Counted from the first letter of the stretch, positions 7,776-15,121 are shown. The stretch is DNA of 15,121 bases from Alphaproteobacteria bacterium (GCA_017632555.1 JAGBRF010000086.1:1-15121); one strand, 5' to 3'. The notes: a model not told the origin generated them from the letters alone. Made by a program: numbers and translations.

Positions 7776-7776
7776 C

Positions 7777-7804
7777 ATTATAACATATTTCGATAAAAAA
7801 TCAA
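7777..7804 (-). promoter_or_regulatory. Promoter for the small membrane protein and dnaE
   Basis: On the minus strand TTGATT (7799-7804) is followed after 16 nt by a perfect TATAAT (7777-7782). It lies right after the lolD stop codon (7811), so dnaE can be transcribed separately from the lol genes. Confidence 0.7.
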
Positions 7805-7810
7805 CGGATT

Positions 7811-8491
7811 TTATTCTTCCACTAAAATACCGTTTTCCAAATGAATACGGCGGTCCATTTTAGCGGCCAATTGCGGATTGTGTGTTGCTATCAAAGCGGA
7901 TAATCCCGTTTCACGCACGGTTGTCAACAATTCGTTGAATACTTTTTCGCTGGTCTTCGGATCCAAATTGCCGGTCGGTTCGTCCGCCAACAACAAAGTC
8001 GGTTTGTTTGCCAAAGCACGTGCGATTGCCGCCCGTTGTTGTTCCCCGCCGGACATTTCCCCCGGACGATGTTTTAATCGGTGCTTTAATCCCATTGTTT
8101 CCAACAATTCCGTTGCACGTTGTTCGGCCGTTTTCTTATCCACGCCCCCGATTAAAAGCGGCATCATTACATTTTCAAGCGCCGAAAAATCCGGCAACAA
8201 TAAATGCGACTGATACACAAAGCCCAAATATTTACGGCGCATCATCGTGCGTTGCTTTTCGTTCATTTTGGCACAAGCTTGACCGGCCAAGAAAATTTCA
8301 CCGGCACTGGGCGTATCCAATAATCCCGTTTGATAAAGCAAAGTTGATTTACCGCTGCCGCTGGGACCCGTTAAAGCAACAATTTCCCCTTTGGCAATCT
8401 TTAAATTGACACCGTTCAAAACGTTCAAGCGCTTATCGCCATCACCGAACCAACGTTTAATATTTTTCAATTCCAAAATCGTATTACTCAT
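7811..8491 (-). CDS. lolD: Lipoprotein-releasing ABC transporter, ATP-binding protein LolD
   Basis: The ATPase of the Lol system, which detaches outer-membrane lipoproteins from the inner membrane and hands them to LolA. At 226 residues it is of normal family length. Visible motifs: Walker A GPSGSGKST (42-50), Q-loop Gln94 in FVYQ, signature MSGGE (146-150, Met for the usual Leu), Walker B LLLADE (166-171), and the switch His204 in ATH. The segment after the Q-loop, SHLLLPDFSALENVMMPLL, is typical of the LolD/MacB branch. The start ATG overlaps the upstream stop by 8 nt (ATGAGTAA). The LolC/E permease gene lies one gene upstream, which settles the assignment among similar ABC ATPases. Confidence 0.95.
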   Translation of the reverse strand: MSNTILELKNIKRWFGDGDKRLNVLNGVNLKIAKGEIVALTGPSGSGKSTLLYQTGLLDTPSAGEIFLAGQACAKMNEKQRTMMRRKYLGFVYQSHLLLPDFSALENVMMPLLIGGVDKKTAEQRATELLETMGLKHRLKHRPGEMSGGEQQRAAIARALANKPTLLLADEPTGNLDPKTSEKVFNELLTTVRETGLSALIATHNPQLAAKMDRRIHLENGILVEE

Positions 8492-8831
8492 TTTTCACCC
8501 CTACATTATCGTGTTCGGCTGTTACCACGGGTTCTTCAACAACATCAACGGTAACGGAATATATTATATGCTGGCTTACGGCAAAAAGAACGCCGAAAAG
8601 AACCCAAATCAACAACCAATACGGACGTATTTTTTTCAATACGACCAACAATAAAGAAAGAAAAAATAATGCATAGACAATAATATTAAGAAGCTCCAGA
8701 TTCATCATAAAACAATCAACAATTATGTTAAGCGCACTTGGACTAAAAAAGCCCAAAACAGGGGTCATAAACCAAACAAGCGTAAAAACGCCAAACGCAA
8801 TAAAAATTGTCTTGCTTTTTTCTTTATTCAT
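8484..8831 (-). CDS. Small membrane protein between lolC/E and lolD
   Basis: The product is 115 residues and unrecognised. Three hydrophobic segments are visible at roughly residues 9-28, 44-65 and 70-92, with KKIRP between the last two and an acidic tail (about 95-115). It overlaps the permease gene by 8 nt (ATGAATAA) and lolD by 8 nt (ATGAGTAA), so it is locked into the lol operon at both ends and is very likely translated. From memory, lolC/E and lolD are usually adjacent, so this inserted gene is unusual. A role with the Lol transporter is tempting but inferred from position only. Confidence 0.85.
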   Translation of the reverse strand: MNKEKSKTIFIAFGVFTLVWFMTPVLGFFSPSALNIIVDCFMMNLELLNIIVYALFFLSLLLVVLKKIRPYWLLIWVLFGVLFAVSQHIIYSVTVDVVEEPVVTAEHDNVGVKNE

Positions 8832-10065
8832 ATCTTAACGCCTCCACAGGGTCGGTTTTGCTGGCGCGCCAAGACGGATACAAAGTTGCCAAAAACGACA
8901 ATCCCAAAGCCAAACAAACAACCAAAATCACATCCGAAGCATAAGTTTTTGATGGCAACTGTGATAAAAAGTAAATTTCCGCAGAAAACAAGTCACGTCC
9001 CGCCAACGATCCCAACCATTGACGAATGCTTTCGATGTTCAAGCTGATGGACAAACCCAACGCCAAGCCCAACAAAGAACCGACAACGCCGACAAAACAA
9101 CCGTCAATTAAAAAGACGGCCATAATACCGCACCGGCTGGCCCCCATTGTGCGCAAAATAGCTATGTCGCGCGTTTTATCTTTGACCAACATAATCAACC
9201 CGGAAATAATGTTAAACGCCGCCACAATAATAATCAGCGTTAAAATTAAAAACATCACGTTGCGTTCGACTTCCACCGCATTAAAGAAAGCTTCATTCGA
9301 ATGCCGCCAATCCACAACGGAAACATTGTGCGGTAAAACTTTCTTTATGTCTTCCATAATAAAAGGCACTTGATGGACATCACCGACAAATATGTCTATT
9401 TGGCTGATTTTGCCTTCCTGCATCAAAAACTTTTGTGCCATTTCAAGCGGCATAAACAACATATTGGCATCGTATTCATACATACCCGAATCAAACGTGC
9501 CGACAACTTGATAAGCTTTTGTTCTGGGCATTGTTCCGAAAGCCGTCACATTCCCGTTTGGCGAAATCAAATTGATTTTATCGCCGACACGCACCCCCAT
9601 GACAGAGGCCAAACGATAACCGACAATAACGCCTTCGCCGTTTTCAAAATCGCCCCAATTGCCTTTGAATTTATCGGATAACAAAGTGCGTTCCTTAAAA
9701 TCCTTTGCCGTCATTCCGCGCACCAAAGCACCCTGTGAATGTATGTTGGTGGACACCATGACTTGCCCTTCCAACAACGGCGCAACGGATTGCACATTAT
9801 AAACGCCACGCAAATCGGCCAATAATTTTTCGTTCAATGTCAACGTTGGTCCCCAACTGGGTTGGACGGATAAATGCCCGTTAAAACCCAAAATACGGCC
9901 CATCAATTCGGCGCGAAACCCGTTCATCACACTCATCACAATGATTAAAGTCGCAACGCCCAACATAATTCCCAAAAACGAAAAACCCGCTATAACGGAA
10001 ACAAATCCCGTTTTTTTGCGTGATTTTAAGTAACGAAAACCGATTTTTGAAATCCAATTTGACAT
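8824..10065 (-). CDS. lolE: Lipoprotein-releasing ABC transporter permease, LolC/LolE family
   Basis: The inner-membrane permease of the Lol system, 413 residues. It has the family layout: TM1 at about 21-47 after a basic N terminus (RYLKSRKK), followed by the family motif VMSVMNGFRAEL; a large periplasmic domain (about 48-267) that in the family takes up lipoprotein and LolA; then the FtsX-type core with TM2 (268-294), TM3 (310-342) and TM4 (377-397), including the LRTMGAS coupling segment, and the C-terminal DPVEALRYE. Only one permease gene is present, as is usual in alphaproteobacteria, where a single LolC/E hybrid is thought to form a homodimer; the symbol lolE or lolC is therefore arbitrary. 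The Shine-Dalgarno AAAGGAA lies about 6 nt before ATG 10065. Confidence 0.95.
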   Translation of the reverse strand: MSNWISKIGFRYLKSRKKTGFVSVIAGFSFLGIMLGVATLIIVMSVMNGFRAELMGRILGFNGHLSVQPSWGPTLTLNEKLLADLRGVYNVQSVAPLLEGQVMVSTNIHSQGALVRGMTAKDFKERTLLSDKFKGNWGDFENGEGVIVGYRLASVMGVRVGDKINLISPNGNVTAFGTMPRTKAYQVVGTFDSGMYEYDANMLFMPLEMAQKFLMQEGKISQIDIFVGDVHQVPFIMEDIKKVLPHNVSVVDWRHSNEAFFNAVEVERNVMFLILTLIIIVAAFNIISGLIMLVKDKTRDIAILRTMGASRCGIMAVFLIDGCFVGVVGSLLGLALGLSISLNIESIRQWLGSLAGRDLFSAEIYFLSQLPSKTYASDVILVVCLALGLSFLATLYPSWRASKTDPVEALRYE

Positions 10066-10085
10066 ATTTGTTCCTTTCGTTTCTG

Positions 10086-10114
10086 ATGCTAAACGATTTA
10101 AGAATAAATAGCAA
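10086..10114 (-). promoter_or_regulatory. Weak candidate promoter for the lol genes
   Basis: In the 60-bp gap after the helicase gene, TTGCTA (10109-10114) and TAGCAT (10086-10091) stand 17 nt apart on the minus strand, each matching four of six consensus bases. The lol genes could equally be read from the helicase promoter, as no terminator is visible in the gap. Confidence 0.3.
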
Positions 10115-10125
10115 GAATAAAAATT

Positions 10126-12390
10126 TTATGCTTCGCTGACAAAGCGTGCCAATATTTTTTTGCGTCCGTGCCGGTCAAAAGAAATATCCAATTTTTCGCC
10201 TTCTTCGTCCAAAACAGTGCCGTACCCGAACTTTTCATGATAAACACGTTTGCCAACCCGACCGCTTTTTTTGACTTTCTTCGGCGTATCATCATAAAAA
10301 CTGCCCGTGGATTTTCCCCATTCGTAAAAATGGGCGTTTGTTTCTTCGTCTGCCGGCTCTTCCCATTTTTGATAAGACGGTTTTGTGGAAAATTTAGGCG
10401 TGTAGTCGTATTGTCGAACGGTTGAAATCATATCGATGTGTTCGGGCGGTAATTCGTCAATAAAACGCGAAGGCAAAGCATTTTGCCAACCACCGTAAAC
10501 ACGCCGATTTGCCGCAAATGAAATGTATGCTTTTTTCCGGGCACGCGTTAAACCGACATAAGCCAAACGGCGTTCTTCTTCCAACGCATTTGATCCGTTT
10601 TCTTCCAACGATTTTTTATGCGGGAATAATTCTTCTTCCCAACCGGGTAAAAAGACAATATCAAATTCCAACCCCTTTGAAGCATGCAAAGTCATAACGG
10701 TAAACAAATCCTGATTGATTTGATTTTCCGTATCCATTACCAAACTGGCGTGTTCGATAAAAGCATTCAAATCTTCAAATTCGCCGTTCATAACGTTGAT
10801 TAATTCTTTTAAGTTTTCCAAACGTCCCGGCGCATCGGGGGATTTATCCATACGCCACATAGCATTGTATCCGCTTTCTTCCAACATATCGGAAGCGACT
10901 TTCGACAAATCTTCACCGTCTGCCAAACGTTCCCACCAACGCAAGATGTTTTTCTTAAATTCCGTCAAAGTCGAACGAACAGACGGTTTTAATTCCGCCC
11001 AATCTATTGCTTCCAACAAAGGAATTTGCCGTTCGCGTGCCGTTTGTGATAATTTTTCCAAAGTCACTTCACCCAATCCGCGTCTGGGTTTATTGACTAT
11101 ACGCAAAAACGCCAAATCATCGGAAGCATTTGCAATCAACCGCAAATATGCCACGGCATCTTTGATTTCTTCACGCTCATAGAATTTGAAATCGCCGATA
11201 ACCTGATACGGTATTCCCGCCTTTATCAAAGCTTCTTCAAATGCACGCGTTTGAAAACCGGCACGTACCAAAACCGCCATTTGTGATAAAGGCGTTTTGC
11301 GCATTTCATGTTCAACCGTTTCGATGACTCTTTCGGCTTCTTCCGAACCGCTCCAATATCCGTGAACTTGCACCCTTTCGCCACTGCCGTCACGTTCCGG
11401 AGCCACATACAATGTTTTGCCCAAACGAGATTCATTGTTGGCAATTAAAGCGGAAGCCGCACCCAAAATATGTGCCGTTGAACGATAATTTCTTTCCAAT
11501 CGAATAATTTTCGCATTGGTAAAATCTTTTGAAAAACGCAAAATGTTTTCAACTTCCGCTCCGCGCCAAGAATAAATGGATTGATCATCATCACCGACAC
11601 AACACAGGTTATTTGAACCTTGCGCCAACATACGCAACCACAGGTATTGTGCAACGTTTGTATCCTGATACTCATCAACCAAAATATACTTAAATTGCCT
11701 TTGATATATCTGTGCAATATCCGGACGCATTTTGAAAATTTCCAACGGCAACAACAATAAATCGCCAAAATCAACGGCGTTTAATTCTTTCAGCCGTTTT
11801 TGATAGCGCCGATAATAATTCAGCGCATTACCGCATAAAAATCCACTGTCTTCTTTTGGTGTGACGGCGGCAGGTGAAAGCCCCCGATCCTTCCAACGTT
11901 GAATGACGGCGTTTAATCCGGCCGGTGACCATTGTTTTGTATCGATACCGTCTTCTTGCATCAGTTGTTTGCAAATACGTTCGGAATCATCTTCGCCCAA
12001 AATAACAAAATCTTTTTGTAAATCGACAACGCCGTAATGTTGACGCAACATACGTAATCCCAATCTGTGAAAAGTGCCCAGCCAAACAGTTAAAGCATCG
12101 GGACCAATCATTTTTTCCAATCGTTCCGACATTTCACGCGCCGCTTTGTTTGTAAAAGTCACCGCCAAACATTGCCAAGGCGCCGCGAATCGTTTATCGA
12201 TAATATACGCCAAACGTGTTGTTAAAACGCGTGTTTTTCCCGTTCCCGCACCGGACAAAACCAACAAAGGACCTTCCGTTGTTGTAACGGCTTCGTATTG
12301 TTCGGGATTCAGATTTTTCAAATAATCCGGCTGTTTCGGCGGTTCGGATATTGTTTGCGCTTCATCTTCAAAATCAAACGGGTTTGACAT
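10126..12390 (-). CDS. uvrD: ATP-dependent DNA helicase, UvrD/PcrA family
   Basis: A superfamily 1A 3'-5' helicase of 754 residues that acts in nucleotide excision repair, mismatch repair and clearing of stalled complexes. Motifs in order: Q motif LNPEQYEAV (27-35), Walker A GAGTGKT (47-53), motif Ia TFTNKAAREM, DEAD-type box VDEYQD (238-243), motif III GDDDQSIYSWRGA, motif IV NYRST, motif V TLHASKGLEFD and motif VI AYVGLTRARK. A basic linker (about 703-712) leads to a C-terminal domain (713-754) with GKRVYHEKFGYGTV, like the RNA-polymerase-binding Tudor-like domain of UvrD/PcrA. I set the start at ATG 12390, preceded by AAAGGAA; a longer reading frame begins at a TTG inside the -35 box (12447). 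It has its own promoter and a possible SOS box. Confidence 0.95.
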   Translation of the reverse strand: MSNPFDFEDEAQTISEPPKQPDYLKNLNPEQYEAVTTTEGPLLVLSGAGTGKTRVLTTRLAYIIDKRFAAPWQCLAVTFTNKAAREMSERLEKMIGPDALTVWLGTFHRLGLRMLRQHYGVVDLQKDFVILGEDDSERICKQLMQEDGIDTKQWSPAGLNAVIQRWKDRGLSPAAVTPKEDSGFLCGNALNYYRRYQKRLKELNAVDFGDLLLLPLEIFKMRPDIAQIYQRQFKYILVDEYQDTNVAQYLWLRMLAQGSNNLCCVGDDDQSIYSWRGAEVENILRFSKDFTNAKIIRLERNYRSTAHILGAASALIANNESRLGKTLYVAPERDGSGERVQVHGYWSGSEEAERVIETVEHEMRKTPLSQMAVLVRAGFQTRAFEEALIKAGIPYQVIGDFKFYEREEIKDAVAYLRLIANASDDLAFLRIVNKPRRGLGEVTLEKLSQTARERQIPLLEAIDWAELKPSVRSTLTEFKKNILRWWERLADGEDLSKVASDMLEESGYNAMWRMDKSPDAPGRLENLKELINVMNGEFEDLNAFIEHASLVMDTENQINQDLFTVMTLHASKGLEFDIVFLPGWEEELFPHKKSLEENGSNALEEERRLAYVGLTRARKKAYISFAANRRVYGGWQNALPSRFIDELPPEHIDMISTVRQYDYTPKFSTKPSYQKWEEPADEETNAHFYEWGKSTGSFYDDTPKKVKKSGRVGKRVYHEKFGYGTVLDEEGEKLDISFDRHGRKKILARFVSEA

Positions 12391-12394
12391 ATTT

Positions 12395-12409
12395 GTTCCT
12401 TTTTTGTTC
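12395..12409 (-). promoter_or_regulatory. Candidate LexA (SOS) box in the uvrD leader
   Basis: The plus strand reads GTTC, CTTTTTT, GTTC, an exact match to GTTC-N7-GTTC, the direct-repeat LexA operator described for alphaproteobacteria such as Rhizobium and Rhodobacter. It lies just downstream of the -10 element, where a bound repressor would block transcription. The right partner is in place, since uvrD is an SOS gene in several bacteria. One GTTC overlaps the Shine-Dalgarno, which lowers the surprise value. Confidence 0.5.
12396..12402 (-). promoter_or_regulatory. Shine-Dalgarno that fixes the uvrD start
   Basis: AAAGGAA on the minus strand, with the GGA core about 6-7 nt before ATG 12390. 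The predicted transcription start (near 12413) lies downstream of the alternative TTG at 12447, which excludes that start. Confidence 0.75.
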
Positions 12410-12419
12410 TTTTTTGAAA

Positions 12420-12447
12420 AGTATATGCAAAACAGAAAATATGTCAA
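12420..12447 (-). promoter_or_regulatory. Near-consensus promoter of uvrD
   Basis: On the minus strand a perfect TTGACA (12442-12447) is followed after 16 nt by TATACT (12420-12425), five of six matches. Initiation is expected near 12413, leaving a leader of about 23 nt that contains the candidate LexA box. An 11-bp palindrome, TGAAAATTTCA (12449-12459), lies just upstream of the -35. Confidence 0.75.
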
Positions 12448-12470
12448 ATGAAAATTTCAAAGAGCATACT

Positions 12471-13715
12471 TTATCTTGTAAATTGTTTTCCTTGGCGATT
12501 AACTTCGGATAAAAAATCAGAATGCGACTTTAAAATACGTTTTACGTATCCGTTGTTTTTCTTGTGAGATTCCAATTTTGTATTTATTTTTTTGCGCATC
12601 AAATTATTTTCATGGCGGAAAAGTTTTTTAATCTTTTCCAATCTTCTGTCGTATTCAGCCAAACAGAACATATCCGGGCGAATACCACCGCTTTCAACAT
12701 CATCCGAAAAAACAACCAATTCGTATATTTCCTCTTTGATTTTCTGAGAAAATTTAAAGTTTTTAATACTGTCTTTTGCAAGAGCATAACTTTTTGAATC
12801 CGATGCGGCACACAATCTGCCCAAATCAATTATGTTTTCTACACCCAAGCGGTGAATATGATCTTCATTCCAAAAAGACAAGCCTTTTTTACTGGTAGCC
12901 GCAACAGCCAATGTGTATGCAAACAATTCCGCTATTTTATTTTCTTTGGTCGGATAATTTTCTGTAATAGCTTCGTATAATTGCGACATAAAATTCGGAT
13001 ATGAAGAATCTGTCCAATGCGGCTTTCTTTTAAACGCTTCATATTGAATACGCGCCACATCAAAAATGGGGCTGGCCAAGTGTCCATCAAACAATAGTAT
13101 GTACGTCCAAATGGTTCCGAATTGTGAATTTACGACAACGTCCAAACATTTTTTATGGTCAATAAAGTTTTCAAGCATCAACATGTGCCCCAATTCATGC
13201 GCAAAAATGTTTTGACTGCATTCCGTATCGAAAAGTTGGCTGAAAATATCCGGTTCATTTTTACCGTAATGATTGCACAAAAAATTGAGTTTTTTAGCGC
13301 CTGAATCATCTGCATAAAAATAAGCCAAACCGCCACGGTCGGCAACACCCTTTTCCGGAAATTTTTCATGAAATTGAATGGATAAACCGGCCTTTTTAGC
13401 GGATCGGAACATACAATCCAACCCGTTTTGACGAATGGTCATATATTCATTATAAAATCTGTTCAACGAGCCTTTTACAAAAGAAATATCCGTATTCGAT
13501 GCTTCTTTTGAATGTTTCAAAACGGCTGAATACAAATCCCCGTTTTTGACATTTTGACACAAAATTCCTTCAATTTTGATTTTTTTGGAATCTGTCGGAC
13601 AAATATAAAAATCCGGCAAAACTTCCTGAACCAAAACACCATTCATACCAGTGTCAGAAACCAACACGGTTTCTTTAAACGGTAAATTCATTTTTTTTAT
13701 TATATTTTCAGCCAT
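12471..13715 (-). CDS. Putative zinc metallopeptidase (HELGH) of unknown family
   Basis: The product is 414 residues. HELGH at 173-177 (NIFAHELGHMLML) is a textbook HExxH zinc site: two His ligands and the catalytic Glu174. A likely third ligand is Glu263 in NKIAELFAYTLA, 86 residues on, in a helix that recalls the EFFAEAF helix of anthrax-lethal-factor-like peptidases, with Tyr254 nine residues before it. That would make it a gluzincin. The family itself was not recognised. There is no signal peptide or membrane segment, so it is cytoplasmic or exported by a dedicated route. The N-terminal 170 residues look globular; the last 60 are rich in Lys and Arg and probably helical. The start is ATG 13715, with GGAG 8 nt upstream. 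It lies 26 nt after tcdA and reads as the last gene of the tatD-tcdA run. Substrate unknown; ImmA-like or effector-like roles are possible but unsupported. Confidence 0.85.
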   Translation of the reverse strand: MAENIIKKMNLPFKETVLVSDTGMNGVLVQEVLPDFYICPTDSKKIKIEGILCQNVKNGDLYSAVLKHSKEASNTDISFVKGSLNRFYNEYMTIRQNGLDCMFRSAKKAGLSIQFHEKFPEKGVADRGGLAYFYADDSGAKKLNFLCNHYGKNEPDIFSQLFDTECSQNIFAHELGHMLMLENFIDHKKCLDVVVNSQFGTIWTYILLFDGHLASPIFDVARIQYEAFKRKPHWTDSSYPNFMSQLYEAITENYPTKENKIAELFAYTLAVAATSKKGLSFWNEDHIHRLGVENIIDLGRLCAASDSKSYALAKDSIKNFKFSQKIKEEIYELVVFSDDVESGGIRPDMFCLAEYDRRLEKIKKLFRHENNLMRKKINTKLESHKKNNGYVKRILKSHSDFLSEVNRQGKQFTR

Positions 13716-13741
13716 TACATACTCCGTAAGGGCTGTTTTTA

Positions 13742-14446
13742 CTACATTTTCTGTTTTTTGTCAAGTATTATTTGTTTGATGACATAATTTGCCATTGTCA
13801 AACCGAAAATTCCCGTGATTGTGGAAAGCGACCCCATTTGCCGATTTTCAGCACACGCTTTTACCGGTTGTTCAACAGAATAAATAACGGGAAAATCCAT
13901 TGGTATTTTATTTGCTTTGCACATTTTACGCAAAAAAGAAGCCAACGGACAAACGGATGTTTTTTCCATTTTATCGATTAAAATTTTCGATACGTCCATG
14001 CGAAGCGCCGCCCCCATTGACGAAATAAAGGGAATTTTCTTTTTCTGACAAGCTTGATAAATGGCGATTTTGGAATTTCGGCTGTCAATTGCATCAACGA
14101 CAAAATCAATATTTGAAATGATTTCATCGGCATTTTTTTCATCCAAAAAAGTGTCGTAAATATCGACTTTGATATCCGGTGAAATATCGTTTATACGTTG
14201 ACGTGCCACTTCGACTTTTTTCATACCAACCGTTGATTGCAAAGCGAATAATTGGCGGTTGATATTACTTTCTTCCACCACATCAAAATCAACCAACTTT
14301 ATGTGACCTATACCACCGCGTGCCAACGCTTCGATTGCATAAGATCCGACCGCACCGCAACCGATGACCATAACGGTTGAATTTTGCAATTTTTCCAACC
14401 CGTCATCGCCCAATAACAGACGTGTGCGCATCAGTCTGTCAGCCAT
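13742..14446 (-). CDS. tcdA: tRNA threonylcarbamoyladenosine dehydratase (ThiF/E1-like)
   Basis: The product is 234 residues. The ATP-dependent enzyme converts t6A37 to cyclic ct6A37 in ANN-decoding tRNAs. Visible motifs: the nucleotide-binding GCGAVGS (29-35), VDFD (52-55), NINRQ (61-65) with the adenylation Arg64, and DAIDS (118-122). The following GAALRMDVSKI segment and the PLASFLRK and FPVIYSVEQP stretches fit TcdA/CsdL better than MoeB or ThiF, and no swivelling catalytic Cys or zinc CxxC pairs of MoeB are present. It is somewhat shorter than the E. coli enzyme (about 268). The start is ATG 14446, preceded by AAAGGAA at 7 nt; a TTG at 14452 is too close to that site. It overlaps the TatD-family gene by 8 nt (ATGGCTGA), so translation is probably coupled. 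Confidence 0.88.
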   Translation of the reverse strand: MADRLMRTRLLLGDDGLEKLQNSTVMVIGCGAVGSYAIEALARGGIGHIKLVDFDVVEESNINRQLFALQSTVGMKKVEVARQRINDISPDIKVDIYDTFLDEKNADEIISNIDFVVDAIDSRNSKIAIYQACQKKKIPFISSMGAALRMDVSKILIDKMEKTSVCPLASFLRKMCKANKIPMDFPVIYSVEQPVKACAENRQMGSLSTITGIFGLTMANYVIKQIILDKKQKM

Positions 14447-15121
14447 TGACAAATTCCTTTGCGTTTTTATAAATCGCTTTTTTCAAGTCGGCGACACTGT
14501 GTCCGGTGATAACGCCCATTTTTTTCATCAAATCCGGAATATCCGCAGGCGAAGGCGTTAAATCCGGTGCATCCGATTCAATCAGTAATCTGTCCAATGG
14601 CGTTGATCTTAAACACGCTTGAACTTTCGGATGTTCCATCGGGACAAAAATTGAAGAATAAGAAAAATAAGTATTGTATTTTTCCATTAACTCCGGAATT
14701 AAATCTTTGTCCCCATGATGAGAATGTGACAATATCTTCGGGGGCATCATTTTCTTTTCCCATTCGGTTTTGAATACATGTTGCAACAAATGCCAACAAC
14801 GGACACAATGAACGTGTGCCGAACGATTTAATTCATGCGCCAATTCCAACTGTGTGCGAAAAACTTGCTCTTGAAGTTCCAAATCCGCACCGAATTTATC
14901 CAATCCGATTTCACCCACCATGGCTTTCGGATTTTCAATCAATATCTTTTTTAATTGTTCAGCCCAATCGGACGGCAAATTTTCAACATAAAGCGGATGA
15001 ACACCAAAACACGGATAAACACCTTTGTATTTTTGGGATATTTCCAAAACCTTGTCCCAATCGGCAGGGGAAGTGGAATTGCAAATAAAATACTCGACAC
15101 CTTTTTCACGGGCTTTATCCA
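14439..15121 (-). CDS. TatD-family metal-dependent hydrolase (5' end missing)
   Basis: 226 codons are in the window, and the frame stays open to the right edge, so roughly 30-40 N-terminal residues with the HxH metal site are missing. Recognisable TatD-family sites, numbered from the first whole codon: GVHP (His41), GEIGLD (Glu70), HVHC (His102 and His104), SHSHHG (132-136) and SDAP (Asp183), in the order found in TatD DNases (TIM-barrel amidohydrolase-like fold, two metal ions). Family members are 3'-5' exonucleases or D-aminoacyl-tRNA deacylase-like enzymes; which activity applies cannot be told. An internal TTG at 15047 is not the start, because the upstream codons continue the family sequence. 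It overlaps tcdA by 8 nt. Confidence 0.9.
   Translation of the reverse strand, partial: DKAREKGVEYFICNSTSPADWDKVLEISQKYKGVYPCFGVHPLYVENLPSDWAEQLKKILIENPKAMVGEIGLDKFGADLELQEQVFRTQLELAHELNRSAHVHCVRCWHLLQHVFKTEWEKKMMPPKILSHSHHGDKDLIPELMEKYNTYFSYSSIFVPMEHPKVQACLRSTPLDRLLIESDAPDLTPSPADIPDLMKKMGVITGHSVADLKKAIYKNAKEFVNG
14454..14460 (-). promoter_or_regulatory. Shine-Dalgarno that fixes the tcdA start
   Basis: AAAGGAA on the minus strand lies 7 nt before ATG 14446 and inside the last codons of the TatD-family gene. The alternative TTG at 14452 would sit almost on top of it. Confidence 0.7.

Noticed and set aside
10070..10084. Second LexA box upstream of lolE
   Set aside because: The plus strand reads GTTC, seven bases, then TTCT; the second half fails, so only the uvrD site is kept.
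14992..15047. TTG 15047 as the start of the TatD-family gene
   Set aside because: The frame continues open to the window edge with family-like sequence, so the gene is cut by the window and does not start here.

Overview
The window is low-GC DNA, probably from the chromosome of an uncultured, host-associated alphaproteobacterium. Three things point there by inference: the run lolC/E-lolD-dnaE with a single Lol permease gene; a GTTC-N7-GTTC element, the form of SOS box known from alphaproteobacteria, in front of a uvrD-type helicase gene; and a prepilin-like leader on a giant Cys-rich protein, a kind of protein I associate from memory with gut alphaproteobacterial metagenomes. Almost every gene lies on the minus strand, so the region reads from right to left.

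Right end (15121 to 12471): an operon-like run of a TatD-family hydrolase (5' end cut by the window), tcdA (a ThiF-like tRNA t6A dehydratase) overlapping it by 8 nt, and an unrecognised 414-residue protein with a HELGH zinc-peptidase motif and no signal peptide. Next comes a UvrD/PcrA helicase gene (12390 to 10126) with its own near-consensus sigma70 promoter and a candidate LexA box between the -10 element and the start codon.

Middle (10065 to 3896): the lipoprotein-release permease lolC/E, a small 3-TM protein, the ATPase lolD, a 4-TM protein behind a good promoter, and dnaE (DNA polymerase III alpha). Most junctions in this stretch are 4- or 8-nt overlaps, which suggests translational coupling.

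Left part (3899 to 197): two accessory genes driven by divergent, back-to-back promoters. The plus-strand gene encodes a 173-residue unknown protein and runs into dnaE with overlapping stop codons. The minus-strand gene encodes a 1018-residue protein with a type IV prepilin-like N terminus (G|K with Glu at +5) followed by about 16 tandem Cys-rich modules of about 50 residues, with about 103 cysteines in all. This is the most unusual object in the window. At the far left, a consensus promoter and a leader of about 120 nt precede the first codons of a gene that looks like rpsB (ribosomal protein S2).

No tRNA, rRNA, CRISPR array or insertion sequence was seen. The longest stretch without a gene is about 176 bases (21-196), and it holds the rpsB-like promoter and leader.
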